In this document: positions 13,548 to 23,740 of the stretch, in pieces | Layout: the number at the start of each line of letters is the position of its first letter | Numbering within the stretch: the first letter of the stretch is position 1 | DNA from: Candidatus Accumulibacter propinquus | GTDB lineage: Bacteria > Pseudomonadota > Gammaproteobacteria > Burkholderiales > Rhodocyclaceae | NCBI GenBank assembly: GCA_016714935.1 | Contig: JADKBU010000001.1 | Span: 186,001-250,000 of the forward strand | Direction of reading: 5' to 3' | Length of the DNA: 64,000 nucleotides | Notes under the pieces: model-generated | What the model saw: only the letters and a program-made list of their open reading frames with translations | Database searches by the model: none | Told to the model about the DNA's origin: nothing | Translations under genes and position numbers: made by a program

Positions 13548-14363
13548 TCAAAGTGCCTGCTGATAGATCGTGGGCTTCAAGGTTTTCAGCCGGGTGGTGA
13601 TGCCGTTCAGCGATTCCGAATGGCCGACGATGAAATAGCCGCCGGGCTTGAGACTCGGCAGCATGTTTTCGACGACCTTGCGCTTGGTTTCGGCGTCGAA
13701 ATAGATCATCACGTTGCGCAGGAAGATGACGTCAAACTGGCCGACGCCGGTGATCGGCAAGGTCAGGTTGACCTGTGCGAAGCTGACGCGCTGCTTGAGC
13801 GCGTTGTCGATCAGGAGCTTGCCTTCGTGCGAGCGCACGCCCTTGAGGCAATACTTGCGCAGGTAAGCCGGCGGGATTCCGGAAATCCGCTCCTGCGTGT
13901 AGATGCCGGCCCTAGCCCTGGCCAGCACCGTCATGCTGATATCCGACCCAAAAACCTCCCATGGGCCGTCACTGCGATGCTCGGCCAGTACCATGGCCAT
14001 CGAATAGGCCTCTTCGCCACTCGAACTGGCGCCGCTCCAGATACGGAAGGTTCCCGGCCCGCGCCGCTCCTTGATCGCCACGTCGCGCAGGAAGTCGAAA
14101 TGCTGCGGCTCGCGAAAGAAATAGGTTTCGTTGGTGGTCAGCAGATCGATCATCTGCTGCACCTCGTCGGGATGCTCGCCGGAGGCCAGTAGCCGGTAAT
14201 ACTGGGTGTAGGTATCGAAGCCGTAGTGCTTGAGGCGGCGACCGAGGCGGCCGACGAGCAGCACACGTTTGGCATCCGACAGGCTGATGCCGGCGAGTCG
14301 GTAGATCAGGCGTTGAAAGAGCGCGAACTCCTGGCCGGTAATCGGGGCAGCGAGGTCGTTCAT
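13548..14363 (-). CDS. cheR: CheR chemotaxis protein methyltransferase
   Basis: This 271-residue protein has the N-terminal CheR helical domain with TTNETYFFREP and the SAM-binding fold with SGASSSGEEAYSMAM and FLRNVMIYF, all canonical. It methylates receptor glutamates and opposes CheB. The ATG at 14363 is preceded by GAGG at 7 bases. A much longer open frame runs upstream but overlaps cheD antisense to its codon pattern. It lies downstream of cheD and upstream of the hemerythrin gene. The CheR beta-subdomain that binds receptor C-terminal pentapeptides fits the DFERF tails of three MCPs in the cluster. Confidence 0.93.
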   Translation of the reverse strand: MNDLAAPITGQEFALFQRLIYRLAGISLSDAKRVLLVGRLGRRLKHYGFDTYTQYYRLLASGEHPDEVQQMIDLLTTNETYFFREPQHFDFLRDVAIKERRGPGTFRIWSGASSSGEEAYSMAMVLAEHRSDGPWEVFGSDISMTVLARARAGIYTQERISGIPPAYLRKYCLKGVRSHEGKLLIDNALKQRVSFAQVNLTLPITGVGQFDVIFLRNVMIYFDAETKRKVVENMLPSLKPGGYFIVGHSESLNGITTRLKTLKPTIYQQAL

Positions 14364-14461
14364 CGGCGGGCCTCGGCAGTTCGCAGCTGCGGCTGCGAGC
14401 GTAGCGGATGTGGGGGAATGTTCATGACCGTTCTCCGTGCGTGTGGGCCATTCATGGGCCG

Positions 14462-15022
14462 CTAGAAAAGCTCGATGTCGGCCTTCTTCGGCGCGACCAG
14501 GAGGGTGCTGGCGTAAGCTTTTTCGGCTTCGGCGATGCTCTGGTTGGTGTGGCCCCGCTTGCAGAAGGCGTCGCCGGTCTGCGGATCGAGGAGGACCTTG
14601 CGCGACCACGGGCCCATCAAATCCGAGGCGAGCAGTGGCACGCCCTCGCGCGCCAGCCATTCGCGCGCGAACTCGGCGTTGCGCTGGCCGATGCTGACGC
14701 CGGTGAGCGAAGAGACGACGTTGCCGCCACCGAAGGCCTTGCCCTGGAGGCGCTTCTTTTGCGCGCCGCGGGCGAGCATGCCGTTGAGCAGCGCTTCCAT
14801 GCAGAAATTGCCGCAGAGCAGCACGTCGAGGTCCTTGTTGGCGGTCTTCTCGAATTTCGGCAGCATGAAATGGTTCAAGCCACCGATCCGGAGTTGCGGA
14901 TCCCACAGGCAGACCGCGACACACGAGCCGAGGAGGGTGGCAATCGGGCGTTGGTTCTCGATCGCCCAACCGCCCGGATTGACGTTGCGCGCCAGGCGTT
15001 CGAGATCGCGTGGACTGTTCAT
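14462..15022 (-). CDS. cheD: CheD chemoreceptor glutamine deamidase
   Basis: This 186-residue protein deamidates specific receptor glutamines to glutamates before methylation. The catalytic pattern is present: TLLGSCVAVCLWDP with the active cysteine, then GGLNHFMLP with the histidine. I chose the ATG at 15022 because it overlaps the stop of the upstream GGDEF-EAL gene (ATGA). A start 6 codons earlier is possible. It forms an adaptation set with cheR 98 bp downstream and cheB at the end of the cluster. Confidence 0.93.
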   Translation of the reverse strand: MNSPRDLERLARNVNPGGWAIENQRPIATLLGSCVAVCLWDPQLRIGGLNHFMLPKFEKTANKDLDVLLCGNFCMEALLNGMLARGAQKKRLQGKAFGGGNVVSSLTGVSIGQRNAEFAREWLAREGVPLLASDLMGPWSRKVLLDPQTGDAFCKRGHTNQSIAEAEKAYASTLLVAPKKADIELF

Positions 15023-18000
15023 GGCGAGGTTACCGGGCAAGATTCGGGAAACTGCGCCGCCGCGACCGGGCGGCAGAAGAAATAGCCTTGATAGTACTCG
15101 CAGCCGTGCCGTTCGAGAAAAGCCAGTTGAGCGGGCGTCTCGACGCCTTCGGCGAGCACCGAGAGTTGCAGTGAACGGGCCATGGCGATGATCGTCGAAG
15201 CGATTTCGGCGGCATTGGCGTCGCTGGTGATGTCGCGGACAAAACTGCGGTCGATCTTCAGCTTGTCGATCGGGAAGCGTTTGAGATAGCTCAGCGAGGA
15301 GTAGCCGGTGCCGAAATCGTCGATCGACAGCCGTACGCCCAGTTCACGAAGGCGCTTGAGGATTGCCACGGCGCGTTCGCCATGCTCGATCAGGATCCCC
15401 TCGGTGATTTCCAGTTCAAGGAAGCGCGCGTCGAGGCCGGTGTCCGCGAGCGTCTGCCGGACGAGTTCCGGGACGTCCTGCAGGAAGAACTGGCGCGGCG
15501 AGACATTGACGGCGATGGTCCGCAAGGGTCGCCCGGCATCGAGCCAGGCTTTCATCTGCCGACAGGCGGTCAGCAGAACCCAGGCACCAAGCGGTGCGAT
15601 CAGCCCGCAGTCCTCGGCCACCGGAATGAATCGCATTGGCGCAATCATGCCCTGTTCCGGGTCAGGCCAGCGTACCAGCGCTTCCGAGCCGATCACCGCG
15701 CCGGTCCTGGCCTCGATCAGCGGTTGATAATGCAGGACCAGATGCTCGAGTTCGATGGCTTTGCGCAGGCTGGATTCCAGCCGCATGCGTTCGAGCGCCA
15801 GCGTGGTCAGCGATTCGGTATAGAAGCAGAAGGTCTTGCGCCCCTGCGCCTTGGCCAGGTTCACCGCGGTGTCGGCGTTGCGCATCAGCAGCGCCGGGTC
15901 GCAGCCGTCGTCGGGAGAGATGCTGATCCCGATGCTGGCCCCGATGTAGATGTCCTCTGCGCTACCGATCCGGAAGGGCGCTTCGAGCGCCTTGAGCAGG
16001 TCGCGCGCGACGACGGCGGCGTCGGCGGACACCTCGACGTCTTCCATCAGCACCGCGAACTCGTCGCCGTGCAGGCGCGCCAGGGTGTCCTCATCGCGCA
16101 GACGCGACTTGAAGCGTTCGGTGATCGCCACCAGCAGACGGTCGCCGAATTCATGTCCCAGCGAGTCGTTGATATTTCTGAAGAGGTCGAGGTCGAGGAT
16201 CAGCAAGGCCAGCTTGTGGTCGTGACGGCGTGCGCGATCGAGTGCGTGCTGGTAGCGGATGTTCAGCAGGCTGCGGTTGGGCAGGCGTGTCAGGGCGTCG
16301 TGATAAGCAATGAACTCGGCATGGGCCTCTGCGTTTCTGATGCGGCTGATGTCCGTAAACACGCCGATGTAGCGTTCGATCTCATTTCGCTCATTGAGCA
16401 CGGCGCTGATCGTCAGCCACTGCGGATAGTGTTCGCCGTTCTTGCGGCGGTTGCACACCTCTCCTTCCCAGAAGCCCTTGCCCGTCAACTGCGACCACAT
16501 GGCGGCGTAGAACGCCGCGTCATGATGGCCGGATTTGAGGAGGCTGGTATTGCGACCGACAACTTCTTCGCTGCTGTAGCCGGTAATCTTGCTGAAGGCG
16601 CGATTGACGGCAATGATCCGGGCCGAGGCGTCGGTGATCGCCACCCCGTCGCGGGTCTGTTCGAATACCGTTGCCGCCTGCCGCAGGGACTCCTCGTGGC
16701 GGCGCAAGGCGGTGATGTCGTCGACGATTACGGCGAACTGCTGCGGTTCCGGTCGGTAGACGGTGACCCGGTACTGGCGGTCGAGGTCGCTGCTGAAATC
16801 GTCGAACTGTTGACCGTCACCGGTCAGGGCGACGGCGCCGTAGCGCTCGATCCAGTGCGGCTCGATGTTTGGCAGCAATTCGCGGACGCAGCGTCCGACG
16901 GTATCCGCCCTGGCCAGTCCGGTGATCGCCTCGAATGCCGGGTTGACATCGATGAAGCGGTAATCGCAAGGCTTGCCTTCGGCATCAAGAACGATCTCGT
17001 GCAGCGCGAATCCGGAGGTCATCGACTCGAACAGGCGGCGAAAGCGGCTTTCGCTGGCGCGCAGGCTGGCTTCGGCCTGTTTTCTGGCGGTAACCGCTCC
17101 AGCTTTGCCCGCAGCGCCTTCGGCCAGGGCGCCCCCGGCGAACCCCCGGCCCGCCGAAGCGGCTGCAGATCGCGCAGAAAGGACCAATGGCACCCTCCGG
17201 GAAGGCACTCGACCGCAGGACGTGCCGTCCTTCCCGTCGGGTTTCGAAGGGCCGCCGCGGCCGCGCGCGGGCGCTGTGGTGTCTTCGGGGCCGGTCGCGG
17301 GGGCAACAGTTCGTCGCGCGTGTAGCCAAGAGCCAGGGCCGGGCGTCCAAGCGCCCCCCCGGCCCGGCCGTCAAACGCGGCTTCGATCAGGCTGCGGTAA
17401 TGCGGGTCGCTGAATCCGCGGCCTTGTTCGCGAGCCGTGGCCGCAGCCGAGTCGACAGCGATGCCTTCGACGCCCAGAAAGCTGCCGTCGCCGGCGAAGA
17501 GCGAGATCTTTCGATCCTCGATCCAGCGCGAGTTGCCGTTGCGGTCGATGATGCGGTAGTTGAGCGTGGCCTGCTGCGGACCGGTGCGCAGGCGCTCGCA
17601 GTCGACCACGACTGACGCGACATCGTCCGGGTGGATCAGGCTCAGCCATTTCTCCGGCAGAGCGTTGATTTCGGCCGCGGTGTAACCGGTCAAGGCTTCG
17701 CAATTGAGCAGGATGTCGCTCGACCAGTCGGCCGCTGCGCGATAGGTCATGCCGGGCAGGTGGTCGAGCAGTGTTCTCAGCTCGGCTTCACCGCGACGGG
17801 CGCGGATCTCCGAGTTCAGCGGAGCGCTGACATCCTGCATCGTCAGCACCAGGTATTGGGTACGGCGGGTGTGCGCGCCTTCGCCGTCGGAGAAGGGGGT
17901 CAGGGACCAGTTCCAGTAGCTGATTCCGAGAATCGGACTGAGCTTCGGGAGGAAGGGACGCGCGGTGTGGACATGCGCGATGCCGGAGTCGCGCACCTGC

Positions 18001-18245
18001 CGAAAAATGGCCTCGACGACCGGCTGCGGAAAGACTTCGAAATACTGGCGACCGAGAAAGAAATCGGGTGTCGCGCCGGTTGCCGCGGCGAATTGTCGAG
18101 TGACGCGCAGAAAGCCCAGATCGGCGTTCAGCACGGCGATTGCCAGACCCAGTTGATCAAGGATCGCAGCCCACGGCGAAGCGGTGTCGAGATCGCCAAG
18201 GAGTTGGCGGTCGAGCGAGTTGTGGGCGGTGGCCATGATGTTCAT
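15019..18245 (-). pseudogene. multi-PAS GGDEF-EAL protein, frame broken in a PAS domain
   Basis: Two open parts belong together. The N-terminal part (18245 to about 17260) has two PAS domains and the start of a third (LGYTRDELL). The C-terminal part (about 17100 to 15019) has two more PAS domains, a GGDEF domain reading HGDEF and an EAL domain with EALVRWP, NVSPRQF, LELEITE, DDFGTGYSSL, KIDRSFV and AEGVET intact. Between them, a very GC-rich stretch at 17080-17260 switches frame at least once and probably more often. The EAL half looks active as a c-di-GMP phosphodiesterase. The GGDEF half is degenerate in its first residue and may be regulatory. The start at 18245 is the first ATG of MNIMATAHN. 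Confidence 0.8.
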
Positions 18246-18353
18246 CGGCGTTGCTGCACTTCCTGTCCGGCGGCAATGGCGTGCTCGGCAAGCGGGGGCG
18301 TCAGTTCCGCCACGTGTGCCCACCTGGCTGTCATTGCTGCCGACCAGGACACA

Positions 18354-18935
18354 TCAGACGCTCGGGGAACCATCGCCGCCACTGACCTTGGCGAGCATGG
18401 CGATTTCCTCGACCGACAGGACCCGCGCGATGTTCAGCAGGATCACGAACTTGCCGGCGACCTTGCCCATGCCCTGGATGAAGTCGGCGCGGATCCTGGC
18501 GCCGAACGATGGTGGCGGCTCGATTTCGCTGGCGGGGATCTCCAGTACCTCCGATACCGCATCGACCATGATTCCGATGTCGTGCCGGAAGTCGCTCTCG
18601 CTGACTTCGACGATGACGATGCAACTGCGTTTGCCGACTTCGCTCTGGGCGTGGCCGAAGCGTGCCGAGAGGTCGACCACCGGGACGACGCTGCCGCGCA
18701 GATTGATGACGCCGCGGATGAAGGGCGGCATCATCGGGATCTCGGTGAGGTTGCCGTACTCGATGATTTCCTTGACGTTGAGAATGCCGACGGCAAACAT
18801 TTCGCCGCCGAGCAGGAACGTGAGGTATTGCTGGGGGGCTTCAGCCGCCTGGGTTACCTGGACGGCGGCTTTCGTCGACCTGGCGACCGCGTTGGCGGTG
18901 CCTCCTGCGTGTCGGGTTTGGGCGATCTGGGTCAT
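18354..18935 (-). CDS. cheW: CheW coupling protein, copy 1
   Basis: CheW bridges MCP signalling tips to CheA. The 193-residue protein has an alanine-rich N-terminal extension of about 35 residues, then the CheW SH3-like fold with MFAVGILNVKEIIEYGNLTEIP, IRGVINLRGSVVPVVDL and VDAVSEVLEIP. AGGAG lies 7 bases before the ATG. It starts 13 bp after the MCP1 stop. It is closely similar to the second CheW at 27151-27732 along its whole length, so an MCP-cheW unit has been duplicated. Together they bracket five MCP genes. Confidence 0.95.
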   Translation of the reverse strand: MTQIAQTRHAGGTANAVARSTKAAVQVTQAAEAPQQYLTFLLGGEMFAVGILNVKEIIEYGNLTEIPMMPPFIRGVINLRGSVVPVVDLSARFGHAQSEVGKRSCIVIVEVSESDFRHDIGIMVDAVSEVLEIPASEIEPPPSFGARIRADFIQGMGKVAGKFVILLNIARVLSVEEIAMLAKVSGGDGSPSV

Positions 18936-18948
18936 CGAAGACTCCTGT

Positions 18949-20592
18949 TCAGAAACGTTCGAAGTCGTTTTCGGACGCCGCTACGGCGGTGCTGCGCACC
19001 GGTCGCTTGGTGCGTGGCGATGAGGTGCTGGTGCCTGCTGGCGGGCGCTTGGCAGTGACGGCCTTGCGTTTCGCAGCCACGGCATGACCGCCGTCGGCAA
19101 GGCGGAAGAAGGTCATCAGTTCCTGCAACTGTTGTGCCTGCCCGCCCATTTCTTCGGAGGTCGCGGCGAGTTCCTCGGATGCCGAAGCGTTCTGCTGTGT
19201 CGCCTGGTTGAGTTGGCCCATCGCGCCGTTGATCTGGCCGACTCCCGAGGACTGTTCCTGCGAGGACGAAGCGATTTCCTGGACGAGGTCGGAAGTCTTG
19301 CGGATCGACGGTACCATTTCTCCGAGCAGGGAACCGGCGCGCTCGGCGAGCTTGACCGAATCCCTGGCGACGCTGCTGATCTCCTGCGCGGCGACCTGCG
19401 AACGTTCGGCGAGCTTGCGGACTTCGGCGGCGACGACGGCAAAGCCCTTGCCGTGCTCGCCGGCGCGCGCGGCTTCAATGGCTGCGTTCAAGGCCAGCAG
19501 GTTGGTCTGGTAGGCGATGTCGTCGATGATGCCGATCTTGTCGGCGATGCTCTTCATCGCTTCGACGGTCTTGCCGACCGCGTCGCCGCCTTCGACGGCC
19601 TGCCGCGCGGCGGTCGAGGCCATGCCGTCGGTGACCTTGGCGTTCTCGGTGTTCTGCAGGATCGAAGCGCTCATCTGCTCCATGCTCGAAGTCGTTTCCT
19701 CGACCGAAGCCGCCTGCTCACTGGACGACTGCGACAGCGACTGGGCGGTGGCCGAGACCTGGCCGGAGGCGTTCGAGAGGTTGTCGGCGGCGGAACGGAC
19801 CTCGCCGATGATCTCGCCGAGCTTGCCGACCATCGCCTGCATCGCCGCCATCAACTGCCCGACTTCGTCCTTGCCCTGCACGTCGATCCTGACCGTCAGG
19901 TCGCCTTCGGCGAGCGCATTGGCGGCGGCGACGGCTTCATTGATCGGTTGGGTGATCGAGCGGGTGACCCAGATCGCGAAGCCGATGCCGATCAGGAAAG
20001 CCGCCAGCGCCAGCGTGAGGATCAACGTCGCGGCCTGGTCGGCAGCCTTGTCCGCCTGCTCACCGGCCTGCTTCATCAGCTCGGTCTGGAAGTCGGTCAG
20101 CTTGTTGATCGACGTCATGTAGTCGAGTTGCGACTTGCGGACTTCGTTCAGCAGGTGGGCGGTGGCCTCTTCGGTCTTGCCGCTCCTGGCGATGTCGACG
20201 AACTTGTCGAGGTCGGCGATGAATTCTTTGCGCAGGTTGACCGCGTCGGCAATCAGTTTCTTGCCGGCTTCCGAGGTGATCGTCTTTTCGAGTTGCGCTA
20301 AGCGTTCGCTGACAACCTTCCGCGCCTCGTTGATGCGCTCGAATTCCTTTTTCACCTCGTCCGGGTTCTTCATCAGCAGGACGTTGCGTGCCGCGCGCGC
20401 GACGACGTTCACGTTTTCGATGATGTCATTGGCCCAGATCGTCTTCGGAAACTTGTCCTTGACCATGTCGTCCATCTCTTGGTTGAGCATCTGTACGCGG
20501 CCGTAGGCGAATACCGACAGTATGGCCAACAGCAGGAGAACGATGCCGAAACCGAGGCCGAGGCGCATGCCGATTTTCAGGTTCTTGAACAC
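18949..20592 (-). CDS. methyl-accepting chemotaxis protein 1 (four-helix-bundle sensor, DFERF tail)
   Basis: This 547-residue receptor has a membrane helix (10-30), a periplasmic four-helix-bundle sensor of the Tar/4HB type (35-190), a second helix (190-212), HAMP and a signalling domain with the hairpin tip IDDIAYQTNLLALNAAIEAA. It ends in NDFERF, which matches the x-[HFYW]-x-x-[HFYW] pentapeptide that tethers CheR in other receptors. The start is GTG with GGAGG upstream. From the end of TM2 onward it is nearly identical to MCP5, while the sensor halves differ, a sign of recent duplication or gene conversion. Confidence 0.92.
   Translation of the reverse strand: MFKNLKIGMRLGLGFGIVLLLLAILSVFAYGRVQMLNQEMDDMVKDKFPKTIWANDIIENVNVVARAARNVLLMKNPDEVKKEFERINEARKVVSERLAQLEKTITSEAGKKLIADAVNLRKEFIADLDKFVDIARSGKTEEATAHLLNEVRKSQLDYMTSINKLTDFQTELMKQAGEQADKAADQAATLILTLALAAFLIGIGFAIWVTRSITQPINEAVAAANALAEGDLTVRIDVQGKDEVGQLMAAMQAMVGKLGEIIGEVRSAADNLSNASGQVSATAQSLSQSSSEQAASVEETTSSMEQMSASILQNTENAKVTDGMASTAARQAVEGGDAVGKTVEAMKSIADKIGIIDDIAYQTNLLALNAAIEAARAGEHGKGFAVVAAEVRKLAERSQVAAQEISSVARDSVKLAERAGSLLGEMVPSIRKTSDLVQEIASSSQEQSSGVGQINGAMGQLNQATQQNASASEELAATSEEMGGQAQQLQELMTFFRLADGGHAVAAKRKAVTAKRPPAGTSTSSPRTKRPVRSTAVAASENDFERF
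19107..19980 (-). repeat. near-identical MCP signalling-domain block (MCP1 copy)
   Basis: The HAMP and signalling region matches 25621-26490 in MCP5 with only a few mismatches per several hundred bases. One example is the 340-base stretch from 19620, which differs from 26140 onward at about four positions. Weaker but still high identity extends to the other MCPs of the array. Confidence 0.85.
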
Positions 20593-20618
20593 GATGTATT
20601 ACCTCCAGTGATGCTGCG

Positions 20619-22154
20619 TTAATGAGAGTTTTGAGTCAGTGCAAATGGATCGCCTTCGGCAAGGCGGAAGAAATTCATCAGTTCCTGCAGTTGCCGCGCC
20701 TGGCTGTCCATTTCCGCCGCGGTCGCGGCGAGTTCTTCGGATGCCGAGGCGTTCTGCTGTGTCGCCTGGTTCAGTTGACCCATCGCGGCGTTGATCTGGC
20801 CGACTCCCGAAGTCTGCTCCTGCGAGACAGAGGCGATTTCGTGGACCAGTTCGGAAGTCTTCCTGATCGGCAGGAGCATTTCACCCAGCAAGGTCCCCGC
20901 GCGTTCGGCGAGTCCGACTGAATCGTTGGCAAGCATGCCGATTCCCTGGGCGGCGACCTGCGAGCGCTCGGCAAGTTTGCGGACTTCGGCGGCGACGACG
21001 GCGAAGCCCTTGCCATGCTCGCCGGCACGCGCGGCTTCGATGGCCGCGTTCAGTGCCAGCAGGTTGGTCTGGTAGGCGATGTCATCGATGATGGCTATCC
21101 TGTCGGCGATGCTCTGCATGGCCTCGACGGTCTTGCCGACCGCCTCGCCGCCTTCGACGGCCTGCCGTGCCGCGCTTGCCGCGATGTCGCCGGTGACCCT
21201 GGCGTTGTCGGTATTCCGCGCGATCGAGGCGCTCATCTGCTGCATGCTCGCGGTGGTTTCCTCGACCGAGGCCGCCTGCTCACTTGAAGACTGCGACAGG
21301 GATTGCGCGGTCGAGGAAACCTGGCCGGAGGCGTTCGAGAGATTGTCGGCGGCGGTACGCACTTCGCCGATGATCTCCCTGAACTTGCCGATCAGGCTTC
21401 TGATGGCCAGCAGCATGCTGGTGGTGTCACCGGCCGGGGTGGCGACGGTGACCGCCAGATTGCCGCCGGCGAGTTCCTTGACCACGCTCGCGACGTAGCT
21501 CGGCTCGCCCCCCAGGACCCGGAGTACGAAGCGACGAATGAAGTAAGCGAAGCAGGCGATCAGCGGCAATGAGAGCAGGATCGCCATGGCGACGCTCTTC
21601 CACATGAAGGCGCTGACCGCGGCATCGACCTTGTCCAGCGAGATCTGCATGCTGACCAGCCCCAGGGGAGTCCCGACTTCGACCAGGTGGCAGCCCGTGC
21701 AGTCCTTGCCGAGGTAGCTCTTCGAGGCCAGGACCGGTTTCACCGCTCGCAGATAGGGCGCTTGCCGGGCGTCCTGCTCAATACGCAGGATCTCCCGCTG
21801 GTTGGCCAGCACCTCCTTCTCCAGTTCATCGAGTGCAGGAGATGGGCGGCCGCCATCGCCAAACTGGCTGATCACGGCCGGGCTGCGAATGACCACCAGG
21901 TCCTTGATGACCGAAAGTTCCTTGATCTGGTCGAGGAAGACTTCGCGCTGTCCCACCGTGCCGGTAATCATCATGCCGGTCAGACCGGCCATCGTCATTT
22001 CGTGGATGCTGTTGGCGAAGTCCCCGGCCTGCGCAAGGATGGTCTCGCGATTGACGCGAGTTTCCCAGGCGATCATGCCGCCGAGAGCCAATGCGAGCAT
22101 CAGCCAGATCGCTACCGTCAGCCGTAGCCAGATCGGCATGGCAAATGGCGTCAT
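20619..22154 (-). CDS. methyl-accepting chemotaxis protein 2 with CxxCH heme-binding motif
   Basis: This 511-residue receptor has TM1 (8-30), a periplasmic sensor and TM2 (about 175-200), HAMP and a canonical signalling domain. The sensor carries CTGCH (bases 21687-21701, residues about 152-156) followed by GLVSMQISLDKV, the arrangement of heme-containing MCP sensors such as those known in Geobacter. It therefore probably binds c-type heme in the periplasm and senses redox state or a gas ligand (inference). Its C-terminus, QNSH, lacks the CheR-tethering tail. The ATG overlaps the stop of MCP3 (ATGA). No clear ribosome site is seen, so translation may be coupled. Confidence 0.88.
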   Translation of the reverse strand: MTPFAMPIWLRLTVAIWLMLALALGGMIAWETRVNRETILAQAGDFANSIHEMTMAGLTGMMITGTVGQREVFLDQIKELSVIKDLVVIRSPAVISQFGDGGRPSPALDELEKEVLANQREILRIEQDARQAPYLRAVKPVLASKSYLGKDCTGCHLVEVGTPLGLVSMQISLDKVDAAVSAFMWKSVAMAILLSLPLIACFAYFIRRFVLRVLGGEPSYVASVVKELAGGNLAVTVATPAGDTTSMLLAIRSLIGKFREIIGEVRTAADNLSNASGQVSSTAQSLSQSSSEQAASVEETTASMQQMSASIARNTDNARVTGDIAASAARQAVEGGEAVGKTVEAMQSIADRIAIIDDIAYQTNLLALNAAIEAARAGEHGKGFAVVAAEVRKLAERSQVAAQGIGMLANDSVGLAERAGTLLGEMLLPIRKTSELVHEIASVSQEQTSGVGQINAAMGQLNQATQQNASASEELAATAAEMDSQARQLQELMNFFRLAEGDPFALTQNSH

Positions 22155-23664
22155 CGCGAACCCGCCGGGAGAGCGCTGTCGGCAAGTCGGAAGAAACCCA
22201 TCAGCTCCTGCAGTTGCTGCGCCTGCCCGCCCATTTCCTCGGCGGTCGCGGCAAGTTCCTCGGATACCGAAGCGTTCTGCTGCGTCGCCTGGTTGAGCTG
22301 GCCCATCGCCCTGTTGATCTGGCCGACGCCGGAGGACTGTTCCCGCGAGGCCGCGGCGATTTCCTGAACGAGGTCGGAAGTCTTGCGGATCGACGGCACC
22401 ATTTCGCCAAGCAGGGAACCAGGCGCTCGGCGAGCTTGACCGAATCCCTGGCGACGCTGCTGATCTCCTGCGCGGCGACCTGCGAACGCTCGGCAAGCTT
22501 GCGGACTTCGGCGGCGACGACGGCGAAGCCCTTGCCGTGCTCGCCGGCGCGCGCCGCTTCGATCGCCGCGTTCAAGGCCAGCAGGTTGGTCTGGTAAGCG
22601 ATGTCGTCGATGATGCCGATCTTGTCGGCGATGCTCTGCATCGCTGCGACGGTCTTGCCGACCGCCTCGCCGCCTTCGACGGCCTGCCGGGCAGCGCTCG
22701 AAGCCATGTTATCGGTGACCTTGGCGTTCGCCGTGTTCTGCATGATCGAGGCACCCATTTGCTCCATGCTCGAAGTCGTTTCCTCGACCGAAGACGCCTG
22801 GTTGTTCGATGACTGCGACAGCGACTGGGCGGTGGCCGAAACCTGTTCCGCAACATCCGAGATCCTGTCGGCGGCGGTGCGCACTTCGCCGATGATCTCC
22901 CCGAGTTTGTCAATCATGGTCTGCATGGCAGCCATCAAGCTGTTCTTGTGCCGGGTACGGATACCTATCGTGAAGTCTCCGCGCGCGGCACGTTGCGCGA
23001 TTTCGGTTGCTTCTTCGGGGTCACCACCCAGCCTGTGGGTGAGGCGGCGCAAGGCCAGGGCAAATAGAGTGGCGCCGATCAGGGCAGCGCCAATGGCCAG
23101 GAAAAGGGCAATGTTGCGCAGACGACTCATCGCTGCCAGTGCCTGTTCGGCAGCCGCTTGCGTAGCCTCGCCAACCCGCTTTTTCTGATCGAGTATCTGT
23201 TGCTTGAGGTCGCGCCAGATTGGCGTTTCCTCCTTGTTCAGGAGCGTTCTGGCGCTCTTCGAATCGGTTGCAGCCAGTTCGACAATGGCCTTGAGTCGTT
23301 GGTCGCGGGCTCTGACCAAGGTTTCGATCTTGAGCAGATCAGTGGTCGCTGTGGAGCCCCTGGACAGTTGACTTGCGCTCTCCAGTGCCGCGTGGAAATC
23401 CCTGTTGGCCTGTTCGAGGTTGTCATAGGCCTTGCGATTGGCGGGATCCAGGATGATGTTGCGGATCGCCTGGCCCATCTGGAGTCCTTGAGCTGACATT
23501 TCGCTGTAGGCGGTCAGCAGGGCCTGCTCCTGATTCACATAGTGCGAGAAGGCCTGGTGGGCACCGCTGATGCTATTCAATGCGACGCCCATGGCGACAC
23601 TGAAGAGGATCAGCAGGAGCGTGCCGGCAACGACCAAAGTCTTCCGAATCGAAAGTGATGGCAT
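22151..23664 (-). pseudogene. methyl-accepting chemotaxis protein 3, one-base frameshift
   Basis: The N-terminal part has a signal-anchor helix, a periplasmic helical sensor (about residues 35-185), TM2 (190-212), HAMP and most of the signalling domain including the hairpin tip. Near 22419-22428, where the sister MCPs read one base more, the frame shifts after SVKLAER and the last ~90 residues continue in another frame to a stop at 22151. The restored protein would be about 504 residues, ending LPAGSR without a CheR-tethering tail. The ATG at 23664 begins PSLSIRKTL. A single missing base in a GC-rich repeat could be an assembly error. Confidence 0.85.
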
Positions 23665-23740
23665 GGGTTTACCTGTCAGCCAAGGGTGAGAACCAGTTCG
23701 GTCTTGGGTTCGCGCGATCAGAGGCATCTTTGGCTTCCAC

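Noticed and set aside
14364..14969. N-terminal extension of the canonical CheR by about 200 codons
   Set aside because: The extension lies over cheD in another frame, is compositionally odd, and the ATG at 14363 gives a normal-length CheR with a ribosome site.
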